Below are positions 17,393 through 26,394 of a stretch of DNA of 64,000 nucleotides, piece after piece. Numbering within the stretch: position 1 is the first letter of the stretch; each line of letters starts with the position of its first letter. Under the pieces are notes generated by a model that was not told where the DNA came from, did not search any database, and saw only the letters and a program-made list of their open reading frames with translations. Source of the DNA: Lachnospiraceae bacterium (lineage in GTDB: Bacteria; Bacillota_A; Clostridia; Lachnospirales; Lachnospiraceae); NCBI GenBank assembly GCA_017391465.1, contig JAFOYH010000060.1, positions 13,734 to 77,733 of the forward strand, given 5' to 3'. Made by a program: the position numbers and the translations under genes.

Positions 17393-17558
17393 AAGGTTAT
17401 ATTATTTATGGGAACAACGTTGGCAGATAATGGCCGTGATATAGATTGTCTGCCAACTGATCATGTTCCTTAATCACCATCCCGGAGATATACCTAAGCC
17501 CTCAACATAAAAAGAAGTAGCACTCCGTCTCGTCCTTGCAAAGTGATACTTCTTTTTT
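17393..17558 (+). ncRNA. Candidate structured ncRNA with pseudoknot
   Basis: A stretch of about 165 nt runs from a sigma-A promoter to a terminator without a credible reading frame (the only ATG frame is 17 codons and lacks a ribosome site). GGAACA (17411-17416) pairs with TGTTCC (17464-17469) and TTGGCAGA (17420-17427) with TCTGCCAA (17449-17456), making one interrupted hairpin. Loop bases ATG (17430-17432) and GTGAT (17436-17440) can pair with ATCACCAT (17473-17480) downstream, an H-type pseudoknot. The terminator is at 17509-17558. I do not recognise a known RNA family; it could be a trans-acting sRNA or an orphan riboswitch-like element. Confidence 0.55.
17509..17558. terminator. Terminator of the candidate ncRNA
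   Basis: AAAAAGAAGTA (17509-17519) pairs with TACTTCTTTTT (from 17547), with additional pairing in the loop and a T tract on the + strand. Confidence 0.75.
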
Positions 17559-17576
17559 TCTAAAAATATAAATAAT

Positions 17577-17614
17577 AAAAAAGATTTTCTGATTAAAGTC
17601 AGAAAATCTTTTTT
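17577..17614 (-). terminator. Terminator of the LysR gene
   Basis: Perfect 16-bp stem, AAAAAAGATTTTCTGA with TCAGAAAATCTTTTTT, loop TTAAAG. It lies just after the LysR stop codon on the minus strand and is symmetrical. Confidence 0.9.
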
Positions 17615-17622
17615 ATTTACTC

Positions 17623-18612
17623 TTATAAAGATTCGATATATTTTTCCCTGGATTCTCTGGAATTCCATTTACCACTCCACATATTATGGGTATCCGCATA
17701 ATAAATATACTGAAATTCATTATGCGCTGCCAGATACTCTACCGTAAACTCAATAAATTTATTCATCGCATGCGTCCTTGGTCGATTTCTCAACAAGAAA
17801 AATCCAATATCCCAATTATAGCCTTCTTTAATCTTCGATGCTTTAATATTCGGAAGCACACTTTTCTCAACCAAAGGTCTTGGTAAAACCGAAATGCCAA
17901 AATCCGAATCAACCATCTTTAACAAAAAATCCCATTGACTGCTTTTAGCAACAATCTTCGGCGTAAAACCTTCCTGCATGCACAATTGCATGAAATCATC
18001 ATATAAAAGATATTGTTCATTCGTCACTACAAAATCTTCGTCTTTTACATCATGAATACTAATGGTGTCCATTGCTGCATAGGTTTTATTCTTATTGACA
18101 ACAAGAACACCCTCATCATGCGTTAATGGAATCACCAGCAAATCTCTCGGTATCGGCACGTTCTCCGAAAGCATACCAAGTCCCAGATCAATTCGCTCTT
18201 CTCGCAACGCTGCATTAATATCTTTTGTACCCTCTCCGGAAACAGAAATATGAATTCCAGGATATTGTTTCTGGAACTCGCAGATCAGGTCAAAATAGCA
18301 CAAAAACCCGAGAATATTGGGAATACCTATCTTGATCTCTCCTTCATTCGACAGACGAACATCATCAATCGTTTTATAGATATCCCGGAACTGCTGAATT
18401 AAAAATACTGCTTTTTGAAACAAGGCCTGTCCCGTATCCGTCAGCTCAAAACTTTTATTCGTTCGTTCAATTAACACTGTATTCAACTCTGTTTCCAATA
18501 GCCGAATACTTTTACTGAGTGCCGGCTGTGATAAATGCAGTTGCTCGGATGCCTTTCGGAAATTTTTTGTCTTGGCCAATTCCACGAAATATTCTAATTG
18601 TCGAATATCCAT
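17623..18612 (-). CDS. LysR family transcriptional regulator
   Basis: LysR-type regulator of 329 residues. The N-terminal winged HTH is textbook (MDIRQLEYFVELAKTKNF, then SQPALSKSIRLLETEL), followed by a linker helix and an effector-binding domain similar to periplasmic binding proteins. The C-terminus is about 30 residues longer than usual and ends in Arg/Lys/Glu-rich sequence. It begins 39 bp after glf in the same direction and may be co-transcribed, or may start from its own promoter in that gap. The target and effector cannot be inferred. Confidence 0.92.
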   Translation of the reverse strand: MDIRQLEYFVELAKTKNFRKASEQLHLSQPALSKSIRLLETELNTVLIERTNKSFELTDTGQALFQKAVFLIQQFRDIYKTIDDVRLSNEGEIKIGIPNILGFLCYFDLICEFQKQYPGIHISVSGEGTKDINAALREERIDLGLGMLSENVPIPRDLLVIPLTHDEGVLVVNKNKTYAAMDTISIHDVKDEDFVVTNEQYLLYDDFMQLCMQEGFTPKIVAKSSQWDFLLKMVDSDFGISVLPRPLVEKSVLPNIKASKIKEGYNWDIGFFLLRNRPRTHAMNKFIEFTVEYLAAHNEFQYIYYADTHNMWSGKWNSRESREKYIESL

Positions 18613-18651
18613 GACTTCATCCTTTCTTCTAGAATTTCCATCATTCGTTCT

Positions 18652-19755
18652 CTATATATTCAATTCTTCAGCAACCAGATTCAAAGCTGCTTCGATAACT
18701 TTATCCATATCATAATACTGATAATTTCCAAGTCTGCCTCCAAAGATTACCTTTTCTTCTTTGGATGCCAGTGCTTTATAGGCTGCAAACAACGCATTAT
18801 TCTGATCATTATTCACCGGATAATAAGGTTCCATGCCCACTTTCCACTCGGAAGAATACTCTCTGGAAATAACAGTTTTTTCCTGATGCCCAAACTCAAA
18901 ATGTTTATGCTCAATAATACGTGTATATGGAACTTCTCTGTCTGTGTAGTTCACGACTGCATTCCCCTGATAATTATCACAATCGAGAACTTCCGTTTCA
19001 AAGCGTACCGAACGATATTCCAATGCCCCCAACTGATAATCATAATATTCATCAATCATGCCGGTGAACAGCGTCTTCTCTGCAATGTCCGGATTCTCTT
19101 TGATAAATTCAAAGTAATCTGTATCCACCTTCACATCAATGCCATCCAGCATCTTTTCAATGATCTTTGTATATCCTCCCATCGGAATTCCCTGAAAACG
19201 ATCATTAAAGTAGTTATTATCGTATGTAAATCGCAAAGGCAGACGTTTTATAATAAACGCAGGAAGATCTGTACAGTCACGGCCCCACTGTTTTTCTGTA
19301 TAACCTTTGACCAGCTTCTCATACACATCACGTCCTGCAAGAGACAATGCCTGTTCCTCCAGATTCTTTGGTTCCGAAATATCCAGTTCTGCAATCTGTT
19401 TTGCGATTATATCTTTTGCTTCCTGTGGTGTACGAATATTCCACATTTTACTGAATGTATTCATATTAAATGGCAAATTATATAACTCATCTTTATAAAC
19501 TGCCACCGGAGAATTCACATAGTGATTAAATTCCGCAAACTGATTAATATATTCCCAGATTACCTTGTTGGATGTATGAAAAATATGTGCACCATATTTA
19601 TGCACATTGATACCCTCAATCTCTTCGCAATAAATATTACCGCCAATATGTGATCGTTTATCAATAACCAGACATGTTTTTCCCCGTTTTTTTGCCTCAT
19701 AGGCAAAAACAGAGCCATACAAACCGGCACCAACGATCAGATAATCGTATCTCAT
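18652..19755 (-). CDS. glf: UDP-galactopyranose mutase
   Basis: Flavoenzyme converting UDP-galactopyranose to UDP-galactofuranose for cell-surface glycans. The 367 residues match the family length. The FAD-binding Rossmann motif GAGLYGSVFAYE lies at 8-19, followed by HIGGNIYCEEI, YGAHIFHT, EKQWG, the RLPLRFTYDNNYFND segment and the late GGRLGNYQYYDMD motif that holds the flavin. Conserved arginines for substrate phosphates are present. No other glycan genes are nearby, so it is probably a stand-alone locus feeding a cluster elsewhere. Confidence 0.96.
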   Translation of the reverse strand: MRYDYLIVGAGLYGSVFAYEAKKRGKTCLVIDKRSHIGGNIYCEEIEGINVHKYGAHIFHTSNKVIWEYINQFAEFNHYVNSPVAVYKDELYNLPFNMNTFSKMWNIRTPQEAKDIIAKQIAELDISEPKNLEEQALSLAGRDVYEKLVKGYTEKQWGRDCTDLPAFIIKRLPLRFTYDNNYFNDRFQGIPMGGYTKIIEKMLDGIDVKVDTDYFEFIKENPDIAEKTLFTGMIDEYYDYQLGALEYRSVRFETEVLDCDNYQGNAVVNYTDREVPYTRIIEHKHFEFGHQEKTVISREYSSEWKVGMEPYYPVNNDQNNALFAAYKALASKEEKVIFGGRLGNYQYYDMDKVIEAALNLVAEELNI

Positions 19756-19827
19756 AGAATTGCCTCCAAATCTATTTGTATTTTTTTCTGTACATTATTG
19801 TCTCATTATATAGTGTTTATAAAAGAA

Positions 19828-19858
19828 CCGGAAAGCCTTAATTTAAAGCCTTCCGGTG
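19828..19858 (-). terminator. Terminator downstream of tRNA-Pro
   Basis: On the minus strand ACCGGAA pairs with TTCCGGT, extended inward through G-U and A-U pairs, followed by TCTTTT. It lies 15 bp downstream of the tRNA. Confidence 0.7.
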
Positions 19859-19872
19859 CCCCTGCCAAGGAA

Positions 19873-19946
19873 TCGAAGCGACGTGATTCGAACACGCGAC
19901 CTCTGCGTCCCGAACGCAGCGCTCTACCAAACTGAGCCACGCTTCG
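19873..19946 (-). tRNA. tRNA-Pro (anticodon CGG)
   Basis: Complete cloverleaf: acceptor CGAAGCG/CGCTTCG with discriminator A, anticodon stem CTGCG/CGCAG with loop TTCGGGA (anticodon CGG), and T-arm CGTGTTCGAATCACG. CCA is not encoded. Its promoter is TTGCAT-N17-TAAAAT (-10 at 19959-19964, -35 at 19982-19987). Confidence 0.95.
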
Positions 19947-20174
19947 CCATACTCATTTATTTTACGCCTTTTTTCAGTGAAATGCAATGCTATTCCTCAC
20001 AAATGATTCCTGAGATTTTGAAATTTTTCCAATACATCTTTGCATAAAAAAGATAAAAACCGTCTATACTTATGTTATCAAAAGTAATTTTGATAAATTT
20101 TTTCATAACTCCATTCTCCAGTGAATGGACCCTCCCCTTTTTATAGTATAACTAAGACCCAACAAAAGAAGCAA

Positions 20175-20207
20175 AGTGCCCCGAAAGGTAAATCACCCCG
20201 GGGCACT
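20175..20207 (-). terminator. Terminator downstream of topB
   Basis: AGTGCCCCG (20175-20183) pairs with CGGGGCACT (20199-20207); the minus-strand side continues TTTGCTTCTTTTG. The rest of the 320-bp gap up to the tRNA-Pro promoter shows no gene. Confidence 0.7.
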
Positions 20208-20266
20208 GGCATCTTACATATATCCGTCATTTCAAACATTTCTCGTTGGATATTCTAAATGCGATG

Positions 20267-22405
20267 TTAGTCCTTAAGATTCAACTTGGCAAATGCTTCC
20301 GCAAAAGCATTGTTTAATGGCTGTTCAGCTTCTTTTTTCTGTTTATTCATATATTTCTGAACATCTCGTTTACTGATACCTGCACCCTCTTTTTGACGCC
20401 GATCCTGAAAAACAGAAAGTTTTTCTTTATAACCACATACACATACGAATGTCTGGGCATCACCTTTGCCATACATTTCCATACGTTTATGACATTTTGG
20501 ACATCGGGCATTGGTTGTTCTGGCAATAGTTTCACGATAACCACATTCCCGATCCTGGCAAACGAGCATACGGCTGTTTTTGCCTTTCACAGATAACATA
20601 CGTTTGCCACACTGAGGGCACTTTGTCTGTGTCAGATTATCATGCCGGAATTTTCCTTCACCCTCTTGAATTTCAGATACGATTTCTTTGGTATAATCTC
20701 GAATATCATGAATAAATTCTTCTTTTTTCAATCGCCCTTCTGCAATTTTAAGAAGCTTCTTTTCCCATTCTGCGGTCAATACCGGTTTTTTCAAGTCTTC
20801 CGGAACCAATTCCAAAAGCTGACGTCCTTTAGATGTCACATGAATATCTTTATCCTTTTTCTCCATTAAAAATGTATTAAAAAGTTTGTCAATAATATCT
20901 GCGCGAGTTGCTACGGTTCCCAGCCCTCCCTTCTCCATGGCTGTAAGAAGGGTTGCCTCATTATAACAGGAAGGCGGTTTTGTCTGTCCTTCATTCAACT
21001 TGATATTTTGAATTGGAAGTTCTGTACCTTCTTTCATTTCCGGAAGTATCTGATGACCAATTTCATCATCAAGTGCATCCTCCGAATGATCATCACCAAA
21101 CGCATAAACTTCCTGCCATCCCGCCTGCTTCATAAATTTTCCTTTTGCCAAGAATGTCTCTCCACCACACGAACCTTTAAGGCTTGTCTGCTCGTATTCA
21201 CACGGTGGATAAAGCACGGCAATAAATCGGCGCACAACCAAATCATAAATCTTCCGTTCATCACTTGTCATATGTTCAAGCTGTACATACTGTTCGGTTG
21301 GAATAATGGCATGATGATCCGAAACTTTGCTGTCATCCACAAAACTCTTATTCCACTTTAACTGCTGATTGATCAGTTTTCCAGCCGCTTTACGGTAAGG
21401 ACCGACACTACAGGCTTTCAAACGCTCTTTTAATGTCTCAGCCACATCTTTTCCAATGTACCTGGAATCTGTTCTCGGATAAGTCAGAACTTTATGATTT
21501 TCATAAAGACGCTGCATAATATTCAACGTTTCTTTTGCCGAATATCCAAAACGTTTATTGGCATCACGTTGTAATTCTGTCAAATCATAAAGGCCTGGTG
21601 CATACGTTTTCTTTGTCGCTTTATCCACATGAGTCACAACAAGCTTCTCATTCTGAATTTCATTCTGAATTTTTTGTATGCGTTCCTTATTAAAACTGCG
21701 ACTGCTGCCCGACTTTCCATCTGCCCAGGTCCAGTTTACACCACCGGCATTTAATGTTATTCCATAATATTTTTCAGGTTTAAAATCTCTGATTTCTTTT
21801 TCTCTTTCAGAAATCAATGCCAACGTCGGCGTCTGAACACGCCCACAGGATAACTGAGCATTATATTTGCAGGTCAAAGCACGCGTGCCATTCATACCTA
21901 CCAGCCAGTCCGCCTGGGCTCTTGCTTCTGCTGCCGCATAAAGATTTCTGTACTCCCGTCCATCTTTCAAATGTTCAAAGCCTTCACGAATGGCTTTATC
22001 TGTGACCGAGGAAATCCAAAGACGTTTGATTGGCTTTTTACTTCCCGCCTTCGCAAGAATCCATCGTGCAACCAGTTCACCTTCACGTCCCGCATCCGTT
22101 GCAATAACCACATCCCCTATATCCTTACGATACAAATGATTCTTCACTGTCTGGTATTGCTTTCCTGTCTGTTTAATAACAACCAACTTGAATTTTTCCG
22201 GCATCATCGGCAAATCCTGCATACTCCACGATTTATATTTCGCATCATAGGCTTCTGGATCCGCCAAAGTTACAAGATGCCCCAAAGCCCAGGTCACCAC
22301 ATATTTTTCGCCTTCCAAAGCCCCCTGATTATTCTTTCCGCACTTTAAAACCCGGGCAATGTCTCTTCCCACCGATGGTTTTTCTGCAATAACTAATGTT
22401 TTCAT
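20267..22405 (-). CDS. topB: DNA topoisomerase III
   Basis: Type IA topoisomerase that passes single strands and decatenates DNA. The 712 residues show an N-terminal Toprim domain (MKTLVIAEKPSVGRDIA, ATDAGREGELVAR), the active-site region with the catalytic tyrosine in LTYPRTDSRY, and a C-terminal tail with cysteine pairs (CPQCGKRM, CQDRECGY, CPKCHKRM, CVCGY) forming zinc-ribbon-like elements. This is the TopB form common on Clostridia chromosomes and also on conjugative elements; no mobile genes flank it here. Confidence 0.94.
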   Translation of the reverse strand: MKTLVIAEKPSVGRDIARVLKCGKNNQGALEGEKYVVTWALGHLVTLADPEAYDAKYKSWSMQDLPMMPEKFKLVVIKQTGKQYQTVKNHLYRKDIGDVVIATDAGREGELVARWILAKAGSKKPIKRLWISSVTDKAIREGFEHLKDGREYRNLYAAAEARAQADWLVGMNGTRALTCKYNAQLSCGRVQTPTLALISEREKEIRDFKPEKYYGITLNAGGVNWTWADGKSGSSRSFNKERIQKIQNEIQNEKLVVTHVDKATKKTYAPGLYDLTELQRDANKRFGYSAKETLNIMQRLYENHKVLTYPRTDSRYIGKDVAETLKERLKACSVGPYRKAAGKLINQQLKWNKSFVDDSKVSDHHAIIPTEQYVQLEHMTSDERKIYDLVVRRFIAVLYPPCEYEQTSLKGSCGGETFLAKGKFMKQAGWQEVYAFGDDHSEDALDDEIGHQILPEMKEGTELPIQNIKLNEGQTKPPSCYNEATLLTAMEKGGLGTVATRADIIDKLFNTFLMEKKDKDIHVTSKGRQLLELVPEDLKKPVLTAEWEKKLLKIAEGRLKKEEFIHDIRDYTKEIVSEIQEGEGKFRHDNLTQTKCPQCGKRMLSVKGKNSRMLVCQDRECGYRETIARTTNARCPKCHKRMEMYGKGDAQTFVCVCGYKEKLSVFQDRRQKEGAGISKRDVQKYMNKQKKEAEQPLNNAFAEAFAKLNLKD

Positions 22406-22447
22406 TCAAATCTCCTTATCTCCAAACTCTTTAAATTCACAGAAACA

Positions 22448-22484
22448 AAAGGGAAATCTTCATAAAAGCAGAAGATTTCCCTTT
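22448..22484 (-). terminator. Terminator downstream of the 22532-23407 gene
   Basis: Perfect 14-bp stem, AAAGGGAAATCTTC with GAAGATTTCCCTTT, loop ATAAAAGCA; symmetrical flanks. Confidence 0.85.
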
Positions 22485-22531
22485 ATTATTTTAAATTAGG
22501 AATTACCACACGTTTATTATATCATATCCTC

Positions 22532-23407
22532 CTATAAAATCGTATACCAATAACCGAAATTACTCGGATTTTCAACGCCTTCCTGTATTGGCTTGAACGA
22601 ACGAAAACCAAACATATTCGCCATAAAAGCGTCTCTGGAATGCTGCGTTCCCGGAACTCCAAGGATATAAACCTCCGACCCTTGCGACTCTGATTTCATT
22701 CTTGCTAAAATCAAATGTCGATAACTATAATAACTGTGCAATAAAAAACTATTGCTTCCATAAGACCAACAATCCAGCGGCATTCTTCCAATATCCTGAG
22801 GCTCTAAACGCACACAAACCTCTATATCATCATCTTCAAATGGATACATACCCGGACATTGTTCAATTATCTTTGCAAAACTGCTTCTTCTTGGATCCAT
22901 CTCTTTCTGCTTCACAGAAACATCCGAATCATTTTCTTCCTCACGCATAATTATTTCCGATGCATTATCTGTTTCGATCACTTCCGTTTCCATGACATCC
23001 AACGTTTCCTCGTCTTTCCATTCCGTTACAAACCGATGCAGGTCCAAATCTCCCTGATCCCATCTTGTCCCATAAAATTTATTACCTTCGCCCTGAATAA
23101 TCATTCCAGACATTTGATCCAACGCATAACCAGACCCGGCAATATTTTCTGTTTCTGTTTGAAAATTCCAGTCACTTCCGTGATTTCGTATCTGTACTTC
23201 ACCAATGAAAATCCCTCGAAGTTCCTGCCCCATTCGAATAAACAAATATACTTTGCATCCACCTGCAACAGAATAAACATTTTTAAGCGATAAATTTAAA
23301 CGACATTGACCATTCCTGCTCTCCACTTTAACAAATCCGGCATTCAGGCTTTTCACATTATTTTCATAAAGATAAATATACGAAACAAACCGACGATAGT
23401 CCGACAT
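22532..23407 (-). CDS. Conserved Lachnospiraceae hypothetical protein (DUF6128-like)
   Basis: A 291-residue soluble protein without signal peptide. The N-terminal 130 residues are beta-rich (YVSYIYLYENN-like opening, NAGFVKVESRNGQCRLNLSL) and resemble a family I remember as DUF6128, but I am not certain. The middle (about 135-180) is acidic and low complexity, and the C-terminal part has MPLDCWSYGSNSFLLHSYY and a final GFWYTIL-type segment. Function is unknown. It lies directly downstream of rsmA; its Shine-Dalgarno AAGGGGG is inside a hairpin arm at 23412-23418. Confidence 0.6.
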   Translation of the reverse strand: MSDYRRFVSYIYLYENNVKSLNAGFVKVESRNGQCRLNLSLKNVYSVAGGCKVYLFIRMGQELRGIFIGEVQIRNHGSDWNFQTETENIAGSGYALDQMSGMIIQGEGNKFYGTRWDQGDLDLHRFVTEWKDEETLDVMETEVIETDNASEIIMREEENDSDVSVKQKEMDPRRSSFAKIIEQCPGMYPFEDDDIEVCVRLEPQDIGRMPLDCWSYGSNSFLLHSYYSYRHLILARMKSESQGSEVYILGVPGTQHSRDAFMANMFGFRSFKPIQEGVENPSNFGYWYTIL

Positions 23408-23411
23408 AAAA

Positions 23412-23453
23412 AATCCCCCTTTTTGACTATCCTATGCGTCAAATCAGGGGATT
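23412..23453 (-). promoter_or_regulatory. rsmA terminator/attenuator overlapping a promoter and RBS
   Basis: GGGGATT (23447-23453) pairs with AATCCCC (23412-23418), with an inner TTGAC/GTCAA pair, then a U tract running into the ATG of the next gene. The hairpin buries that gene's Shine-Dalgarno. A minus-strand promoter TTCATA-N17-TATAAT has its -10 at 23451-23456, overlapping the first arm, so transcripts from it would lack that arm. Confidence 0.5.
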
Positions 23454-23468
23454 ATATCTCTTTATTAT

Positions 23469-24341
23469 TTATCTATGAATCTTCGTATACATAATGTTAG
23501 CAAGTGCTGCAAACTGTTCCAGCGTCAATGCCTCACCACGAATTGTTTCAGGCAATCCTGCTTCTACAATGGATTCCACAATTTCATCTTTAGATAATGG
23601 AAATAGTCCGGAATTCTTCAGTCCATTCTGAAGTGTTTTTCTTCGCTGATTAAAGGATGCGCGGATGATATTAAACATCAGACCTTCGTCCTCAACATGG
23701 ACAATCGGTTCTTCGTGACGTGTCAGACGAATCACTGCCGAGTCCACATTTGGTCTTGGAATAAAGCAATTGGCCGGTACATTCGCAACCAGATAAGGTT
23801 TGGCATAATACTGAACTGCCAGTGAAAGCGCACCATAATCTTTACTTCCCGGTCCAACTTTCATACGATCTGCCACTTCTTTCTGAACCATAACTGTAAT
23901 ATTATCAATCGGCACATGACTTTCAAACAGCCCCATGATGATCGGTGTTGTAATATAATATGGAAGATTGGCAACAACTTTGATCGGTTTCCCATGATTC
24001 TTTTCGAGGGCAAGTGCACGAATATCTACTTTAAGAATATCTTCATTAATTACAGTAACATTATCATAAGCAGCTAATGTTTCACCTAAAATCGGAATAA
24101 GTTTTTTATCAATCTCAACAGCCGCCACTTCACGGGCCGCTTCGCATAAATACTGGGTCATCGTTCCGATTCCAGGGCCAATCTCAAGAACAAAATCGTC
24201 TTGGGTTACCTCTGCCCCGTTAATGATCTTGTTGATCACATGATCGTCAATCAGGAAGTTCTGACCAAACTTCTTCTGGAAATTAAAACCATATTTTTTT
24301 ATCGTCTCTATGGTTTTCTGTGGATTTGATAATTTTTCCAT
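23469..24341 (-). CDS. rsmA: 16S rRNA (A1518/A1519) dimethyltransferase
   Basis: KsgA/RsmA methylates two adjacent adenines in the 3' helix of 16S rRNA. From the ATG at 24341 (AAGGAGT upstream) it has 290 residues, a normal length. The N-terminal FQKKFGQNFLID motif, SAM-binding VLEIGPGIGTMTQ, and catalytic NLPYY are intact, and the C-terminal region has PRPNVDSAVIRL and SFNQRRKTLQNGL. The longer in-frame extension overlaps fprA and is unlikely. fprA is 19 bp upstream, probably the same transcript. Confidence 0.95.
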   Translation of the reverse strand: MEKLSNPQKTIETIKKYGFNFQKKFGQNFLIDDHVINKIINGAEVTQDDFVLEIGPGIGTMTQYLCEAAREVAAVEIDKKLIPILGETLAAYDNVTVINEDILKVDIRALALEKNHGKPIKVVANLPYYITTPIIMGLFESHVPIDNITVMVQKEVADRMKVGPGSKDYGALSLAVQYYAKPYLVANVPANCFIPRPNVDSAVIRLTRHEEPIVHVEDEGLMFNIIRASFNQRRKTLQNGLKNSGLFPLSKDEIVESIVEAGLPETIRGEALTLEQFAALANIMYTKIHR

Positions 24342-24360
24342 GAATAACTCCTTATCTTTC

Positions 24361-25515
24361 TCACTTACACAACTCTTCTGCCAATGCATCAATCTGTGCT
24401 CTGCTCTCATTGTCAAGTGCGGACATAATCTTTACAGTTGTATCTGTATATGTAATATTTTTGCTCTTTTCAAGCATGGTGCGCATAACCTTTGCCGCCA
24501 TCGCTGCCCAGCTTCCATTTTCCATAAGACCCACGGTCTTATTCTGGAAACCGCGCTCTGTCAAATGATGAATAAATGTTTTCATAAATGGAAAGATATC
24601 CGCATTATATGTTGTTGTGGCAAGTACAATCTTACCATAGCGAAATGCATCTTCTACAGCTTCAAACATATCACAACGTGCGAGGTCGTTAATAACAACC
24701 TTTGGGCAGCCTTTGGCTTTCAATGCGGCTTCCAATTCATACACTGCTTTTTTGGTATTGCCATAAATCGATGTATACGCGATCATAACGCCTTCACTCT
24801 CTGTCTGATAACCTGACCAGATATTATAAAGATTCAGATAGTATTCCAGATTTTCCGAAAGCACCGGTCCATGCAACGGACAAATTCTCTGAATATCCAA
24901 ACCAGCCACCTTTCTAAGAAGGCCTTGCACCTGTGGTCCATACTTCCCAACAATACCGAAATAATAACGTCTTGCTTCACACGCCCAATCTTCTTCCACA
25001 TCCAATGCTCCAAATTTTCCAAAAGCATCTGCAGAGAAAAAGATTTTTTCTTCACTCTCATAAGTCATCATAACCTCAGGCCAATGAATCATCGGTGCCA
25101 TAATAAATGTAAGTTCATGTTTTCCTAATGAAAGTTTTGAACCTTCACCTACTACGATTTGATTGTCGCCAAAGTCTGTTTCAAAGAAATTCTTCATCAT
25201 GGCAAAAGCTTTGGCTGTCGCCACGATTCTTGTTTCTGGATACGCTTTCATAAACTCAAAAACACTCGCAGAATGATCCGGCTCCATATGCTGAACGATG
25301 AGGTAATCCGGTGTTCTTCCTTCCAGAACCTCTTCCATGTTTTTCATCCATTCTTCAAAAAAGCCTTCACCAACCGAATCAAATACGGCTATTTTATCAT
25401 CTAAAATAACATAAGAATTATAGGCCATACCATTCGGAACCGCATACTGTCCCTCAAATAAGTCTATTTTATTATCATTGACACCAATATATTTAACGCT
25501 ATCCGAAATAACCAT
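24361..25515 (-). CDS. fprA: FprA-type flavodiiron protein (A-type flavoprotein)
   Basis: Oxygen- or NO-reducing enzyme that protects anaerobes. It has 384 residues: an N-terminal metallo-beta-lactamase-like domain with the diiron ligands in HMEPDHSAS, HWPEVMM and LHGPVLS, and a C-terminal flavodoxin domain with FMN phosphate loop YTSIYGNTKKA. There is no fused rubredoxin, so a separate electron donor is needed. With the desulfoferrodoxin at 54189 it forms part of an oxygen-defence set. Transcribed ahead of rsmA. Confidence 0.94.
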   Translation of the reverse strand: MVISDSVKYIGVNDNKIDLFEGQYAVPNGMAYNSYVILDDKIAVFDSVGEGFFEEWMKNMEEVLEGRTPDYLIVQHMEPDHSASVFEFMKAYPETRIVATAKAFAMMKNFFETDFGDNQIVVGEGSKLSLGKHELTFIMAPMIHWPEVMMTYESEEKIFFSADAFGKFGALDVEEDWACEARRYYFGIVGKYGPQVQGLLRKVAGLDIQRICPLHGPVLSENLEYYLNLYNIWSGYQTESEGVMIAYTSIYGNTKKAVYELEAALKAKGCPKVVINDLARCDMFEAVEDAFRYGKIVLATTTYNADIFPFMKTFIHHLTERGFQNKTVGLMENGSWAAMAAKVMRTMLEKSKNITYTDTTVKIMSALDNESRAQIDALAEELCK

Positions 25516-25578
25516 TTAAAAACCTCCTAATCAACCCACCATTTTCCTTATGGTGCGTGTATAATGTTCTCTTATGGA

Positions 25579-26367
25579 TTATACCATACGGTACATGTTC
25601 TCGCCATTGTTCCAGGTAATTTCTTCAACGGATTCTCTATCCAATTTTTTCAATTCAGCAATGGTATCAACCACATATGGCAAATAAATCGAACTGTTAC
25701 GCTTTCCGCGGTTTGGCTCCGGTGTCAGATATGGACAATCCGTTTCAAGCACAATTCGATCCATCGGTGCATACTGAACCACTTCTTTTAAAACTCTTGC
25801 ATTCTTATAGGTAACAACGCCGCCAATACCAAGATAAAAGCCTTTATTCAGGTAATTACGTGCCATTTCAACGGAATAAGAGTAACAATGCACAACGCCA
25901 CCAATGTCTTCGCATTTTAATCCCTGCATCATATCCCATGTATCTTTTGCTGCTTCACGGGAATGAATAACCACCGGAAGTCCTGTACTTCTGGCAAGCT
26001 CCATCTGACGTTCAAACCAGTATTTCTGTCTGTTTCTACGTTCCGGATCCTTTTCCCAATAATAATCCAGACCAATTTCACCTACAGCTACAATTTTACC
26101 TTTTTCTTCAACCGATGCCTCAACAGCCCATGCAAGCCACTGGAAACTGCGTTCGTCCAGACAATCCACATCACTCGGATGCACCCCTGCTGCCGCATAA
26201 ATAAAATCATACTGTTTTGCCAACGCGATGGATCTTCGTGTGGAATCAATATCCGCTCCAATATTCACCACGCGTCCAATACCATTATCTTTTAAACTTT
26301 TTAACAATTCATCTCTGTCCGAATTAAATTTTCGGTCATCGTAATGGGCATGTGTATCAAAAATCAT
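25579..26367 (-). CDS. tatD: TatD family metal-dependent hydrolase
   Basis: TIM-barrel deoxyribonuclease/hydrolase of the TatD/YcfH type, 262 residues. The metal-binding motif DTHAHYDD lies at residues 4-11, with GEIGLDYYW, VIHSREA, HCYS and ETDCPYLTP ahead of the C-terminus. The family is linked to DNA fragment processing and D-tyrosyl-tRNA or 3'-5' exonuclease activity. In Firmicutes it is often near rsmA and metG, as here. A terminator-like sequence is not obvious at the 3' end; fprA starts 63 bp downstream. Confidence 0.93.
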   Translation of the reverse strand: MIFDTHAHYDDRKFNSDRDELLKSLKDNGIGRVVNIGADIDSTRRSIALAKQYDFIYAAAGVHPSDVDCLDERSFQWLAWAVEASVEEKGKIVAVGEIGLDYYWEKDPERRNRQKYWFERQMELARSTGLPVVIHSREAAKDTWDMMQGLKCEDIGGVVHCYSYSVEMARNYLNKGFYLGIGGVVTYKNARVLKEVVQYAPMDRIVLETDCPYLTPEPNRGKRNSSIYLPYVVDTIAELKKLDRESVEEITWNNGENMYRMV

Positions 26368-26394
26368 ACTATCTTCTTCCTTTATTTTTAAATT

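Noticed and set aside
17393..17558. Candidate RNA as 6S RNA
   Set aside because: The ends do not pair to form the long central-bubble hairpin of 6S; the 3' end is a separate terminator.
17474..17668. Minus-strand open frame of 64 codons overlapping the LysR 3' end
   Set aside because: It covers two terminators and the LysR gene end in another frame and has low-complexity Phe/Lys/Arg content.
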